64,000 nt of DNA, taken from NCBI RefSeq assembly GCF_047675955.1, contig NC_132928.1, forward strand, positions 45,130,889 to 45,194,888, written 5' to 3'. The notes under the pieces were generated by a model, which saw only the letters and a list, made by a program, of their open reading frames with translations, ran no database searches and was not told the origin of the DNA. The translations under genes were made by a program, and so were the position numbers. Numbering within the stretch: the stretch's first letter is position 1; each line of letters begins with the position of its first letter. This DNA comes from Chlorocebus sabaeus (lineage: Eukaryota; Chordata; Mammalia; Primates; Cercopithecidae). This document shows positions 47,431 to 59,229 of the stretch, piece by piece.

Positions 47431-47763
47431 AGACAGTCACATGCTGCACAACAGCATCTCGGTCACCGATGAACTGCATATATGACAGGGGGCCCGTAAG
47501 ATTATAATACAGTATTTTCACTATACCTTTTCTGTGCTTAGAGATGTTTAGATGGACAAATACTTATCACTGTGTATAAATGCTTGCAAGATTCAGCTCA
47601 GTGACATGCTGTACAGGTTTGTAGCCTGGGAGCAACAGGCTAGACCATAGAGCCTGGGTGTGTAGAACCTGTGTAAGTTCAGTCTATGAGGTTCACATGA
47701 TGACAAATTACCTAAGGATGCATTTCTTAGAACGTTTCCCCGTGGTTAAGCAACCCATGACTG
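47431..47763 (-). mobile_element. Tigger-family DNA transposon remnant
   Basis: The termini CAGTCACATGCTGCACAAC and its degraded inverse near CCCATGACTG frame about 330 bp. The interior contains TAAGATTATAATACAGTATTTTC and TGTACAGGTTTGTAGCCTGG, typical of an abundant Tigger group. Orientation is from recall. Confidence 0.65.
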
Positions 47764-48382
47764 TGAATACGTCACCTTCATTCCATCTGGCAAGATGTTC
47801 TGCCTTAGCACTCGGCTGCATTATTTTCCTTTTCTTTCCTGTTCACTATGCTTTAATTCTGAGGACCATAGGAGGGCAGAATATTACTTTTCAAAAACTT
47901 TAAACATGTGTCTAAGCATACCCTTTTCTTAAATTGATGACCTGATGTTAAAATGTTATTTTTCATGTCATTTATAATCTTATCAGAATCCATTTAATGA
48001 AGTTTGGTTAGACTTCAGTGGAAATTATCTTCCAGAGTTGTTTTCCCCACCTGGGATACAGGGGTAACTTTACTACAATTAGTATGCATAGTGCAGAATT
48101 TCACGCAAGGGGGCCTGTGGCAGCAGTGAGGTAATTTAAACAAAATTGTAACTTAAACATATTTAACACATTGCAGCATATTTAACACAATTTAAACATA
48201 GTAAACATTATTTAAACACTCAAAAGAACAAATCAGAAAGGACATGTGCACAAACTTGCTGCTACTTAGATCACGGCAGCTTCTAGGATCCATTGTCTTT
48301 CACTGATTTAAAAACAAAGCGAAAAAAAAAATTAAAAAGTTGTGCCTGAAAAATATATATTTAAATCTTATTTAATATAGTA

Positions 48383-48664
48383 TGGCCGGGCGCGGTGGCT
48401 CAAGCCTGTAATCCCAGCACTTTGGGAGGCCGAGAAGGGCGGATCACGAGGTCAGGAGATCAAGACCATCCTGGCTAACCCGGTGAAACCCCGTCTCTAG
48501 TAAAAAATACAAAAAATTAGCCGGGCGCAGTGGCGGGCGCCTGTAGTCCCAGCTACTCGGGAGGCTGAGGCAGGAGAATGGCATAAACCCGGGAGGCGGA
48601 GCTTGCAGTGAGCCGAGATCGGGCCACTGCACTCCAGCCTGGGCGAGAGAGCGAGACTCCGTCT

Positions 48665-48700
<36 letters not shown>
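48383..48700 (+). mobile_element. Young AluY (AluYR-like) with long poly-A and (AT)n
   Basis: GGCCGGGCGCGGTGGCTCAA to CTCCGTCTC, then about 34 A and (AT)n to 48717. ATAGTAT occurs just before and just after, a possible target duplication. Divergence is very low. Confidence 0.94.
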
Positions 48701-48715
<15 letters not shown>

Positions 48716-49136
48716 TAGTATAAAATTTGTTTGCCACCTCTACCTAATTCCTTGTTCCAGGGTAACCAAGGCAGAATGATATTATGTAACTAAGTGGCAG
48801 CTTTTCCCTCAAATAAATATCCTTTATCTATTGTCAAGAGGAAACTGCAGTTCCGAGGATGATTTGGATAGACCAGACTGCAGTGTCCATGCTACTTTTT
48901 GAATACTCAGTTAAACGGCCCTAAATTCTTGGCTTCTGTAGGCTTTGGCTTAGGACATATGGCTATGCCATAGTCCTCTCCACAGCACAGAGGCCTCTTC
49001 CTGAACTGACAACAGTGAGTCCTTTACCAGTCCTAGCTCACTGTTCTGACATCCCTGGCCCCAGTCTTCAAAACAGTACCACCCTGTCACAACCAGTTTC
49101 TATCATCACTCTGTGTTGTACAAAGTTTTATTATCT

Positions 49137-49282
49137 ATTTTATTTTTTAGAGATGGAAGCCTTGCTATATTGCCCAGGCTGTCCTAGAACTCCATCCTTG
49201 GAGTTCTCCAAGGATGGTGATCTCCATCCTCAGCCTCCCAAGTAGCTTGGACCAGAGGCACCGGTCATTGCACCCAATCTGG
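49137..49282 (-). mobile_element. Old Alu monomer relic with an inserted palindrome
   Basis: TTAGAGATGGAAGCCTTGC to GCACCCAATCTGGAG resembles a reversed FLAM/AluJ monomer. The usual AACTCCTGGCCTCAAG region is replaced by a 12-bp inverted repeat (49192-49203 and 49206-49217). Confidence 0.75.
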
Positions 49283-49799
49283 AGTTTAATTTTATTTTTT
49301 CCCTCAAATTAAGTAGTTGTCTATTTAGGTAATTTTATTTGAAAGGAGAATACTGTAATCCAGAAATGAATGAGCATTTCCTCATTTAACCTTCCAAAGA
49401 AAAGTTCAGCCTCTGACAAAGTGTAAGGCAAGTAACAGAATTCAACTTATCTGTATACAAAAGGATTTTCAACCACGCTCTAGAAAACGTGCACACTTTC
49501 ACTTAATGACCACTGATGATGGAAGTGAGAAACAAGTGGCAATGGGAACTGCTGCTGCCTTGTCCAAATTAGCAAACCACCACCTGCTCTACTGCTCTGT
49601 ATCACTGGAACAACTCCAGTTCCTCCAGAGACTATGAAAAGGAACTGCAGAAGCTAGTCAAGGTAGCATGGCACGCTCCATCATGCTTGTGAAGAAAAGC
49701 AAAAGGAAACACCATGCTGACGCCCTCTCGTCCTGGGTAGAACGACTGTCTCCCTCCCTGTTCTTGGCAGAGACTTATCCCAACGCCCTGGCTTATCTG

Positions 49800-49960
49800 T
49801 TTACATATCTGTCTCTTCTTACTACGGACTACTTTAAATGTTTCAACCTAATAAAATGCAAGCCCCTAAAGATGCTGTTCATGTCTTATCCATCTTTGTA
49901 TATAGTAGGTAATGTGATAGGCATTCAATACAGGTTTGCTGGAAGAATGAACGAAAGAGC
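49800..49960 (+). mobile_element. L2 3' end fragment
   Basis: AATGCAAGCCCCTAAAG, CATCTTTGTATATAGTAGGTAA and CATTCAATACAGGTTTGCTG match the L2 3' end. The plus-strand open frame at 49668-50120 overlaps it and is not a gene. Confidence 0.65.
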
Positions 49961-50363
49961 ATTTGTCCTCCTTTACTTTTGTGCTACACGGTTCAGCAAC
50001 GTTACTCCCACTCAGAATGAAGCTGGGCACAGAAAGGGCAGAATGACCTTTGGCGCTGACGCACAACAATGGAGGACCATCAAAGGGAAGGAGTGGTGCT
50101 TTCACTGTAACCTTGACTAAAATTGCGATTGTGGCTCTCCATGGGAGAAAAAGAGAGCAAGAAACAGCAGTCACCCCAGTGCATGGGCACCATCACTTTT
50201 AAGCTGAGTTATAAGAACCTCAGGGTGTTTTTTAAAAAACAGGTTTTAAGTTATTTCAAGGAGGAAAAAGAGCTTAACATGCATCATTTTACTCTAAATA
50301 TCTTTGATATGTTTTCACCATAAGACTTTTAGGTTGTAATGCTAATAAATATCAAGTATTATT

Positions 50364-50405
50364 CTCTTATAATACTCTTATAATTCTCTTATAATTCTCT
50401 TATAT
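50364..50405 (+). repeat. 11-bp minisatellite, about four copies
   Basis: CTCTTATAATA/T units at 50364, 50375, 50386 and 50397 (last one partial). Confidence 0.9.
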
Positions 50406-50444
50406 CACGTAAGAATTTCTCTAAAACGCACAGCAGCCTGGAGT

Positions 50445-50680
50445 AGTCAAATTCATGGAGACAGAAAGTAGAATGGAGGTTGCCAGTGACCGGGGGCAAG
50501 GAGGAAGGAGGGGTCAGTGTTTAAATGTTTAAGTTTTGCAAGATGAAAAAAGTCCTGGAGATGGATGGCAGTGATGGTTGCACAACAATGTGAATGTACT
50601 TAATGCCACTGAATTATATTCTCAAAAATGATTAAGATGATAAATTTTATGTTATGTATGTTTTACCACATTTTTTTGTG
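50445..50680 (+). mobile_element. Old LINE-1 3' UTR fragment (L1M)
   Basis: The order GGAGGTTGCCAGTGACCG, GTCCTGGAGATGGATGG, TGGTTGCACAACAATGTGAA, TTATGTTATGTATGTTTTAC is the familiar 3' UTR of old L1M subfamilies. Confidence 0.8.
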
Positions 50681-51017
50681 TGTGTATGTGGTAAAAGGAA
50701 AGTCACTGTCAAATGCTAACAGATAGGACAATGCCTGGGCTCTAGCCTCAAGGGAATCACTTCACACTTTAGGCTAGAGAGAGGTTTTTAAAATGGTGAA
50801 CATGGTATGGGAGGTGTGCAGGAGTGTGCTGGGTACCAGGTCTGGGTGTCTTATTCTGGTGGCTGTCTTCAGTCACGGTGCCTGGAGGGAAGCTGAGTGT
50901 CATCTCAACAATGGCTGGGTTGTGGATTAACTGCCTTGAGGCCATCTCTGGAATTTCACAGCTCAGCCTTCATGCTTAGTTGTCTCAAGATTAGCCCCTG
51001 GAACTTTCAGCATGGTT

Positions 51018-52366
51018 CATTCCTTGTGGTTTCATTTTGGGGTTTGCAGGAAACAAAAGCTAGTGTGTGGAGGGCCTTGAAGTTTCAAATGGCTTTAACT
51101 TCCTTGTAATGCAGTTCAGCACGGGTTGGGTTCACCATAGCAACAATTAACCATCCATCTTCCTTTGACTTTAGCAGCCCTGGAAAAATCTCTGCTTGAC
51201 TAGTATGAAACTCAAAGCTACTGATGCCATTGTAGGCTGCAGTCCGCCTGGCATCCTCCACTGCCTGCCCCACCAACAGAATCCCAAGGACTTGTGACGT
51301 GCTGAGCCAGAGGGAGGCTGATCACACCAGTTCCACAGCAGATGGCAAGGAGGATGGTGTTAGAGTTCACTCCACTCAGCTTCCCTACAATCCAGTATAG
51401 CATCTCTGCACCAGCAGTGTTAATCTGGAAAAAGGCATCTGGAGAAATGCAGACTTTCAAGCCCAGGAGATCTTTAAAGATATGAGGTTCCCCAAACAAG
51501 AGTAGTAGGCGGACTGATAATGGCTGAAACGGGTCATGGTGCTTTCCTGGAAGTCAGTTGAGGTCAAGTCATGGACTGCTCCAGGACCTTTAATGAAAAA
51601 TTCCTTTACAGTCTCCTTCTGAACACGGAGCTCCCCTGGACTTAATTCCTGGGGATGGAATGTGATGACAGCCATTGTGTGCCTTAGGCTATTGGTGCGG
51701 ACTGTGAGCTCATACCAGTATCGACCTTCCTGAAGCAGAAGGCAGGGCTCTGTTGGAGACTGTGGAAGGAATACTTCATCGTACTGTGCCACCTGATTGT
51801 GTTTCTCAGGGATGTTTTTCAGATGGTTAGACTGTACACAGACGATGTTCCCATCTTTTCAGATTCCCAGGTCATATCCCACAGTCTTTGGATTGCCATT
51901 TGGACCTTGATTCACAGAGAAGGTGGACTTATTTCTGTAGCCACTGATGACAGGAGATGGTATAATAGGATGGAGAAGACAAGCAGCCCCTCAGATTTAG
52001 GTACAGCTGTTGTCACATTGACTCCATCAAGCATTTGAATGTGAGACTCTAGTCTTTGTAAATTTTCACCTTGAGCCGTTCATAGTTCAGCCTCCAGAGC
52101 AGCATCACACCACCAGCCAGCCTTTCCTGCCAGGAATTATCTAGTAGTCCCAGATGACTTGGTTTCTTCTGACTTTGTCCTTTTTGACACTTCTTGGCTA
52201 CCACATGGGTGAAATTTCCCTTACATACTATGCCCCAAAAGAACTGTGACCAACCTGGTGGTTTTACGGCACACCAGGGAAGCAGTCTTGGTTTAGAGAG
52301 GAAACCCACCATGGAGAGGAAGCACGTGAGGCTGTGTGTTAGGACTCTTCTCTTAATGCCTGCCAT
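51018..52366 (-). pseudogene. TRMT2B: Processed pseudogene of TRMT2B (mitochondrial tRNA/rRNA uracil-5 methyltransferase)
   Basis: An intronless minus-strand copy starts at the ATG at 52366 (MAGIKRRV...). It continues in segments through recognisable TRMT2B blocks: the KCQKGQSQKKPSHLG stretch near 52180, QMLDGVNVTTAVPKSE near 52020, the VRTNSLRHTM block near 51700, and ISPDAFFQINTAGAEMLY near 51420. The SAM-binding loop ICCGTGV is near 51350, and FVSCKP, containing the motif Cys, is near 51050. The parent is an m5U methyltransferase for mitochondrial RNA with many introns, so loss of introns implies retrotransposition. The copy is dead. There is a deletion and frameshift around residues 100-115 with a stop at 52049-52051, further shifts near 51960, 51800 and 51480-51500, and a stop at 51082-51084 just before the catalytic region. 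The acidic residue ahead of the CCGTG loop has become Ala (LAICCGTG). Homology fades after about 51018, and I see no poly-A tail at that end, so the 3' end seems truncated or rearranged. It lies in the sense direction of the host gene C1orf21. Confidence 0.92.
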
Positions 52367-52369
52367 CTA

Positions 52370-53430
52370 AAGACACACTGAAATCCACCTCTCAGGGTTG
52401 AGGTGAGAACAACAAGCTCATATATATGGCACGCTCTGGACTGTGCTGAACACAGCAGATGCTTGACATGTGTCAATACCCTTCCTTAGGCTCTGATTTG
52501 AAGTGTGTCACTTGGTTTTGTCATGCCTTAATGTCTCCAACCTGCAAAATTGAGGCAGCAAACCAAAAGGGCAGATGACCCAGTTTACTGTGGCAGGGAG
52601 TCATTTCCTGTTGAGCAGGGCACCTCTACTAGCCCCCTGGCCCGTGCAGCCAACAGGGGGCAGGCATGGCAGAACGTGGGGCTCCTCCCAGTGCCAGTGT
52701 AGCAGCTGGCCTGGGCACCTCAACTCCTCTCGGGGAGTACCCATCCCTACTTGGCTGGGGGATCTTCTCTTGAGACCTTCCTCAAAAGCATTTATAACCC
52801 TAATCCGCAATTTTAAACAATGTACAACAAAAGTTGGAAGGAGTTCTCACCCCCCAGCTTCCCCTAAGCTTCCCCTCCCCTTTTAATATATTATCTCTTT
52901 CATTCCATCTATTAAATGTCCTCTCCTTATTTTTATAGACTCCAAAATCAACATTAAATAGAAAATTCACATACACAGATTGGTTGAAATATTTACTTGT
53001 AGATTTATAAACAGTCTGCAGTCCCAAGGACAAATGGCCACATAATCTGTTGAACAACAGTGATCTGTGTAGGTTTGGACACGATGGAAAACTACGTATC
53101 CTGTAAAGGTTTAATACGCAGGACTTTAATAATGTGTAGTTTCACACATGCAGGGCCTTTTACACGTAGCCTGTGGACTTGGAGAATTCAGAGCAAACCA
53201 ACTTTGTGAGAGAAATATGGTACTTGGCTTGTTTATAACTCCAATGCCAATCCACTTTACAGGGGGACACCCACTTAATTTTCCAGTTGGAGGTAATAAA
53301 GTCATACTACAAACTGAAAGCAACCATAGGAACTGGAATGAATGTGATGACCTTTCTGGAGAAGCACCAGAGTTCAGAAAAGAGGTGCATGGTGAGGTCT
53401 AGAGAACCAGGGCTCTGAAGGTGGCCAGAT
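52370..53430. other. Sequence 5' of the TRMT2B pseudogene
   Basis: No match to TRMT2B 5' UTR was recognised and no repeat is clear. 52600-52760 is GC-richer than its surroundings. Confidence 0.5.
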
Positions 53431-53439
53431 CTTTAAAAG

Positions 53440-53640
53440 CTAGCCTCTGCCACTTAATATTTGTAAAGTTTGTAAGTAACTTAAACTCTTAGAGCCTTAG
53501 TTTCTTAATCTGCAGACTGAAGATAACAGAATCTCTCCCATAAAACACTATTATTATATCAAATGAGATTAAGTAAGATAGTACAAGCACCTGGAACATG
53601 GTGGATATTCAATAATTCTTAGATACTATTAATTATCCTC
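53440..53640 (+). mobile_element. MIR element
   Basis: CCTCTGCCACTTAATATTTG, GAGCCTTAGTTTCTTAATCTG and ACCTGGAACATGGTGG. Confidence 0.85.
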
Positions 53641-54228
53641 ACGAATAATATCAGAATATAATATTCTGTTCTGAAAAATAACCAGGTCAACCTCAGAGTC
53701 TTGTCCTGAAATACTCTTTTGTTCTAACATCATGAGGTTTGGCAGCAAGGATGGCGCTTTTAAGGGTAGTCTAGCCCTTCATTTTACATCAGTGGTTAAT
53801 TAATATCTAGAGAGAATAAAGGACTTGATTAAGGTCATACTGTTAGTGGCATAATAGCCTATTCTTTGATCCAGGTCTCCTTCCTTTTTCTACTGTGGAA
53901 CTTCTGTAGGCAGCAGAATGAAAACAGGTGAATTTTCAAACCTCACTTCCTAATTCTGGACTGTGTGCCATGTCAGCAGCAGGTGAAACATGGCAGAGGT
54001 GACTCGCTGTGTCCTGTGATGGCTGAATTAGAAAAGACTCCAGCTAAGGTTTCCAGAGATCCCTAGTGCTAGCAATTCCTGAGCCGCTGGTTCATTCTAC
54101 ATATAACTGGCTTTCTTGGGTTTGCTAAGAAACCCAACTCTTCACTCTCTCAGCTTTCCAATTTAGAGAATGTTACAGTATTACTGTCTCCTGTTCTCTT
54201 AGCTTTAGAGAATTATTATTATTATTAG

Positions 54229-54502
54229 GCCAGGTGTGGTGGCTCATACCTGTAATCCCAGCACTTTGGGAGGCTAAGGCTGGATCACTTGAAGTCAGAA
54301 GTTCAAGACCAGCCTGGCCAATATGGTAAAACCTGGTGTCTAATAAAAATACAAAAATTAGCCAGGTGTGGTGGTGTGTTCCTGTAGTCCCAGCTACTCG
54401 GGAGGCTGAGGCAGGAGATCACTTGAACCTGGGAGGAGCAAGTTGCAGTGAGCTGAGATCACGCCATTGCTCTCCAACCTGGGTGGCAGAGCAAGACTCT
54501 GT
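54229..54502 (+). mobile_element. Alu whose tail became a tetranucleotide array
   Basis: GGCCAGGTGTGGTGGCTCATA to GACTCTGTCGAAAG. The poly-A tail has evolved into GAAA then GGAA repeats. Confidence 0.93.
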
Positions 54503-54543
54503 CGAAAGAAAGAAAGAAAGAAAGAAGAAAGAAAAGAAAAGAA

Positions 54544-54611
<68 letters not shown>

Positions 54612-54678
54612 AGGAAGGAAGGAAGGAAGGAAGGAAGGAAGGAAGGAAGGAAGGAAGGAAGGAAGGAAGGAAGGAAGG
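54503..54678 (+). repeat. (GAAA)n followed by (GGAA)n
   Basis: An interrupted GAAA tract (54503-54612) is followed by about 16 uninterrupted GGAA units (54613-54678). It derives from the Alu tail next to it. Confidence 0.97.
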
Positions 54679-54774
54679 GATTTTTATTATTCTGTAAGAC
54701 CAACAGCTGTGTTCTATCTCTTTCACCTAGACCAGTCTAGGCACTTTGCATATATATTCTAACTCTGGAGTAGT

Positions 54775-55080
54775 AAGTAGTAGTTACTATTATGACTTCT
54801 AGTTAAAAATGAGGAAACCAAGTTTCAGCAATTTGCCCAAGGTCTCTCAGAGGGTTTGAATTCAGGTATCTCTAATGTCAGAGCCCAGGCTGTAGATCCT
54901 GACTTCATTCAAGCATCCACAGTGAAATAATACTAACAATGACTGTTGATCACCTCTGAGAATTTACTTTGTGCACACTAACCACAACAGCCTTATGACA
55001 CAAGTACTATTACTATTTCTCAATTTTATAGAGGAGGAAACTAAATCACAGAGTGGTTAAACTGTTTAGGATCCCAAACC
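54775..55080 (-). mobile_element. Two MIR pieces
   Basis: A first piece (54775-54905) with AATGAGGAAACCAAG and CAAGGTCTCTCAGAG. A second (54935-55080) with TTACTTTGTGCACACTAACC and GAGGAGGAAACTAAATCACAG. Confidence 0.75.
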
Positions 55081-55089
55081 CCTAAGACT

Positions 55090-56280
55090 GTGTTCCTAAA
55101 ATTCACCAAAGACGGTTAAATATTCTCCATCCACCTTGTGGATTTCCACAATCTTCTTTAAGAACTTCCCCCAACCTTGTATTTTCTTTCCTAGATGGCT
55201 TGTTCCAAAAGAAAACAAAACTCTCCTTGAACCAGCCAACCAAAGCAAAGACAATGGATACAGGATAGCTAGAGTTCAAGTAAAATCATTTTGAAAATAT
55301 TTTCACAAGAAATCATTTTGCTAGATTACACTATTCTCTGCTCATAATTACCTTCAGACATTCAATTCAGGAATAATGTCAAGAAGGTGCCCATGTAACT
55401 AGACATGTAAAAAATGACACAGAGAATTTGCTTTCTAGTGTGACAGCCTGAAATTATGTATGCTAGGGGGTGCTGTTGAACAATTTTAAGGTTTTTGTCC
55501 ATCTGGCATTTTTAGAGTTGCATGTGGTAGTGCTTTGGGGTAGGGTGAGCTTGTAATTTTTAATTAAAACCTATTTAACCTCAGCTTGGTAACTTTTAAC
55601 CAACACAATATTTTGCTGCAGAAGACATTTTAAAATAAGTTGTATTCATTACATGTGCAGTTAATTTTTATTCACGCAGAAGCATTTATCACTCATTGTT
55701 TTTTCTCCTGTCACATTTAAGAACGTGATTAAAAGATAACACAATGCAGATGTTAAACCTAAAGAAAGTGGCAGTGTCTCTAGAGCATTATCGATGATGG
55801 TAAGACGTGGGTCTCATAGAAGTTAACAGAATCTCTAATATATAGGAAGCAAAGAACCAAAACCTTCGCAATCAGGGAATCTTAGCTCTAACTCTCTTGC
55901 TCCACAATTCAGCTAAATGACCTAAGTACTTGTTAATAAATCATGATGCAGAAAATACACAGGACTAGGAAGGTTAGAAAGCAGAGTACCAGTTATGCTG
56001 AACTGACACAATTTTGGTCACGTAGGCTCAGTCAAAAATAGAAAATGTGATGTAGTTAAACATAAAAGGTCATACAATATGCAGAACTACCCCAAAGTCT
56101 ATATAATTAGGAATTAAGCACATGTACAAATATACATCCTTCTCTGAACTTTCATTAGTGGTCTACAAAATTATTTGTTGTAGAACAGTGCCACATCTAC
56201 ACAAAATAATTTCAGTAGTAAATGCTTAAATTTTTTGAATGAATAAAGATGATTAAGTCCAGCAGTTACAAGTTTGCAAC
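55090..56280. other. Repeat-poor intron sequence
   Basis: Nothing recognised. 55440-55760 is AT-rich with TAATTTTTAATTAAAACC and may be conserved non-coding DNA. Confidence 0.5.
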
Positions 56281-56299
56281 ACTTTTGATACTTGCTTCT

Positions 56300-56603
56300 T
56301 TTTTTTTTTTTTTTTTTTTGAGGCGGAGTCTCGCTCTGTCGCCCAGGCTGGAGTGCAGTGGCTGGATCTCAGCTCACTGCAAGCTCCGCCTCCCGGGTTC
56401 ACGCCATTCTCCTGCCTCAAGACTCCCGAGTAGCTGGGACTACAGGCGCCCGCCACCTCGCCCGGCTAGATTTTTGTATTTTTTAGTAGAGACGGGGTTT
56501 CACCGGGTTAGCCAGGATGGTCTCGATCTCCTGACCTCGTGATCCGCCCGTCTCGGCCTCCCAAAGTGCTGGGATTACAGGCTTGAGCCACCGCGCCCCG
56601 GCC
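56300..56603 (-). mobile_element. AluY of AluYR type with perfect 13-bp target duplication
   Basis: Carries GGCTTGAGCCACCGCGCC and CCGCCACCTCGCCCGGCTAG. GATACTTGCTTCT is repeated at 56287-56299 and 56604-56616. It is a clean, recent L1-mediated insertion. Confidence 0.95.
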
Positions 56604-57396
56604 GATACTTGCTTCTTAAAAGAAAATGAAGGAGAATCATTTGTGTGTGCTGAAAGGCGCTGTGTAGACAAATGACAACTCACCAAGATATCACTATGTT
56701 GCCTTAATTATTCCCTCGCTGCTTCATACATCGCTTCTCCCATATAGGGCGAATAACGCGAAGTTGGAGGCAATGTCTTTACATGCTGCCCAGATATTTT
56801 ATGCAGCTGCTAGGGCTGTGCTAGGCAAAAGGAACTCAGTGAACACTTGTTGACTGATAAACTGTGCAGATGAAAATGTGAGTTATTCCTATGTAGTTTA
56901 TCCAAGTTTATGGGAACATTCCTGTGGTACAGGGAGAGCTATTGCTATATAACTACTGTTTAAAAGGTGGAGTGAACAACCTAACACCATTTGTTATAAT
57001 TTACTCTTTGAAAATTACTAAGTCAAATATAATTTTTTTCTTTCCATTCTCAGGTCCAGGATAATTGTCGCTTATGATTAGAAGATCTGACAGCTGCTGG
57101 AACACTGGGGCAAAGGGGTTTTCCTGCTTTCCATGAAAATATGTGAGTTACTCCATGTACTAGTTTTCTAAAACCATTTAGTTTGTTCTTGAAAATAGCT
57201 TACAGCAGCATCCACAACACATAGGTCCTTTTGCAGTTGGCAACATTGAAACTACTATTCTGGTACATGGGCTAAAAAAAGAAAACCTAAAAAAGGCCTT
57301 TTGGTGGGTGAAAAATGATCTTAGATTATTTAAAAAAAGAAAGAAAGAAAACTGGGGGTGGGGGAAGGGCCCAAAGGAACATATTTTTAAAAACCC

Positions 57397-57670
57397 CACT
57401 TTGGGAGGCCAAGGCGAGCAGATCATGAGGTCAGGAGTTCGAGACCAGTCTGGCAAAAAGACCAGCCTGGCCAACATGGTGAAACCCCGTCTCTACTAAA
57501 AATACAAAAATTAGCCAGGCTGGTGGTGGGTGCTTGTAATCCCAGCTACTTGGGAGGCTGAGGCAGGAGAATTGCTTGAACCCGGGAGGCGGAGTTTGCA
57601 GTAAGCTGAGATCACGCCATCGCACTCCAGCCTGGGCAACAGAGCAAGACTCTGACTCAAAGCAAACAAA
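57397..57670 (+). mobile_element. Alu, 5'-truncated, with short internal duplication
   Basis: Starts at CACTTTGGGAGGCCAAGG. AGACCAGTCTGGC and AGACCAGCCTGGCC lie in tandem at 57443-57473. The tail is CAAA-rich. Confidence 0.92.
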
Positions 57671-58309
57671 CAACCAACCCTAGAAACATATCTGTTCAAG
57701 AGACAGAGTCAGACTTTTGGAATCAAAAGTTACTTTTCAGGGAGCAACTTTAAAAGATTTAGGAGAGAAAACACTTTGAGAGGTACTGGGGCTAAGGCAC
57801 ATGATCTGATTATGTCCTTTGATTCAAATCTACTGATCCTAAAATGCCAGATTTTGGCTTCATCTCACCACTGACAGTACCCTGTCATCCAGATAAAGTC
57901 TACTTGGATTATACCAGCCCAGGGGCCTATAGCCCTGCTCAAGGTGGTTTGGCAAAATTCAGCAGGTATCCTTCCCCCGCTCCATCCTGAAGCCTTAAAA
58001 TTAGGGGGAGGAGGGAGCTGTACATCAGAGTGTCTTTGAGGAGGGCAGTGGGTCGGGTGAGAGAACCAGCTCTGCAACGTATTAAAATGAGTTTTTGCTG
58101 TGGCACTGGCAGGCTTAGGCTGGGCTAGGCAAACCCACTGCCCTGCAATTTATTCTAAATATGGTAAATGCCCTTGTAAAGATGATCTTGCTAAAACTGG
58201 ATTATTCCACAAAGGCTGGAAATATACCTTTACTTAGCAAAGGATTTCTTATGGAGAACACAACAGCATTGTAAACAAGAGTCTTAACAGAATTAAGAAA
58301 ATAAATCTT

Positions 58310-58480
58310 TCAAGAGGCCTTAAGCACATCAGAGAGCATCATTTACATATAGATAATTGGTGTACTAATTAAAAATAATTCCTATTGATTCATTAAAACA
58401 GGCAATTTCAGAGCTGCCATTAGTCACCATCTCATTAATCCATGATCAAAGAATCATTCAAGGTAAAGTGAAGAATTAAT
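58310..58480. promoter_or_regulatory. Candidate conserved non-coding element, AT-rich
   Basis: Repeat-free, with GTACTAATTAAAAATAATTC, GATTCATTAAAAC, CTCATTAATCCATGATC and GAAGAATTAATTTC. Motif density suggests a homeodomain-bound site cluster. This is inference only. Confidence 0.25.
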
Positions 58481-59229
58481 TTCATAGGGGCATCTTTGCC
58501 AGGCACAGACACCTATTTAGAGGTGGTAAGCGGGGGATCATGCCTGTCACGTTGGAGGATTCTGGAGAGCCTGCTCTTGGGGCCTCCAGACTTGCTGGTC
58601 TGGAGTGTTTGTGGTCAATGGCTGGGAGGAAGCTGATCATCTCCCCACACTCCACTGGAGGTGTTTCTTTACCTGCAGAAAAGGTACCTAACAATGATTC
58701 TTTCAGCTAATTAGGTTTTACAGGAAAGGGGTAGGGGGAGGATATTGTATATTTGAAATGAAAAGTTTGAATTTTCTTAAAAATATTCTAATTTGCCTTT
58801 TCTTCTGGCTCATATGAACCAGTGCAATTTTGCTGTCATTGAAATTACTAGAAATTTGGAGTTGACACACATCATCTTATTCATTCTAGTGGGTTACTGT
58901 AAATGGTTTTTAATCTCTAGATATGCAAAGATCTTACGGGGCCTTTTCTTTGGTTTCTAGAAGTTCCAAACCTGAATTACTCTCCAAAGTCATCTAATAT
59001 CTATTATGTACTAATGTGACAGGCACGTTGCTATTATGTCTTGGGCAAACATATCCTTTTTTTAAATCTCCTCAACTAAGAATGTGACTAATCATAATTG
59101 TTTAATGCACGTCTACTCTGTACCAGAAATGTTATATGAATTCTTGCTAACCCCTTAAATAACTGGCATGTTACTGATCGCTTGCTACATGTATTAGGCC
59201 ATTCTTGCATTGCTATAGAGAAACCCAAG

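Noticed and set aside
49668..50120. 150-residue plus-strand open frame
   Set aside because: Overlaps an L2 3' end, has no recognisable domain or signal, and lies antisense to the host gene within an intron.
54336..54740. 134-residue frame with Lys/Glu repeats, and the Phe/Leu/Ser-rich frames on the other strand
   Set aside because: Alu sequence plus the GAAA/GGAA array; low complexity.
57040..57090. Plus-strand acceptor-like TTTCTTTCCATTCTCAG
   Set aside because: Wrong strand for C1orf21, and no exon with a matching donor or known protein follows.
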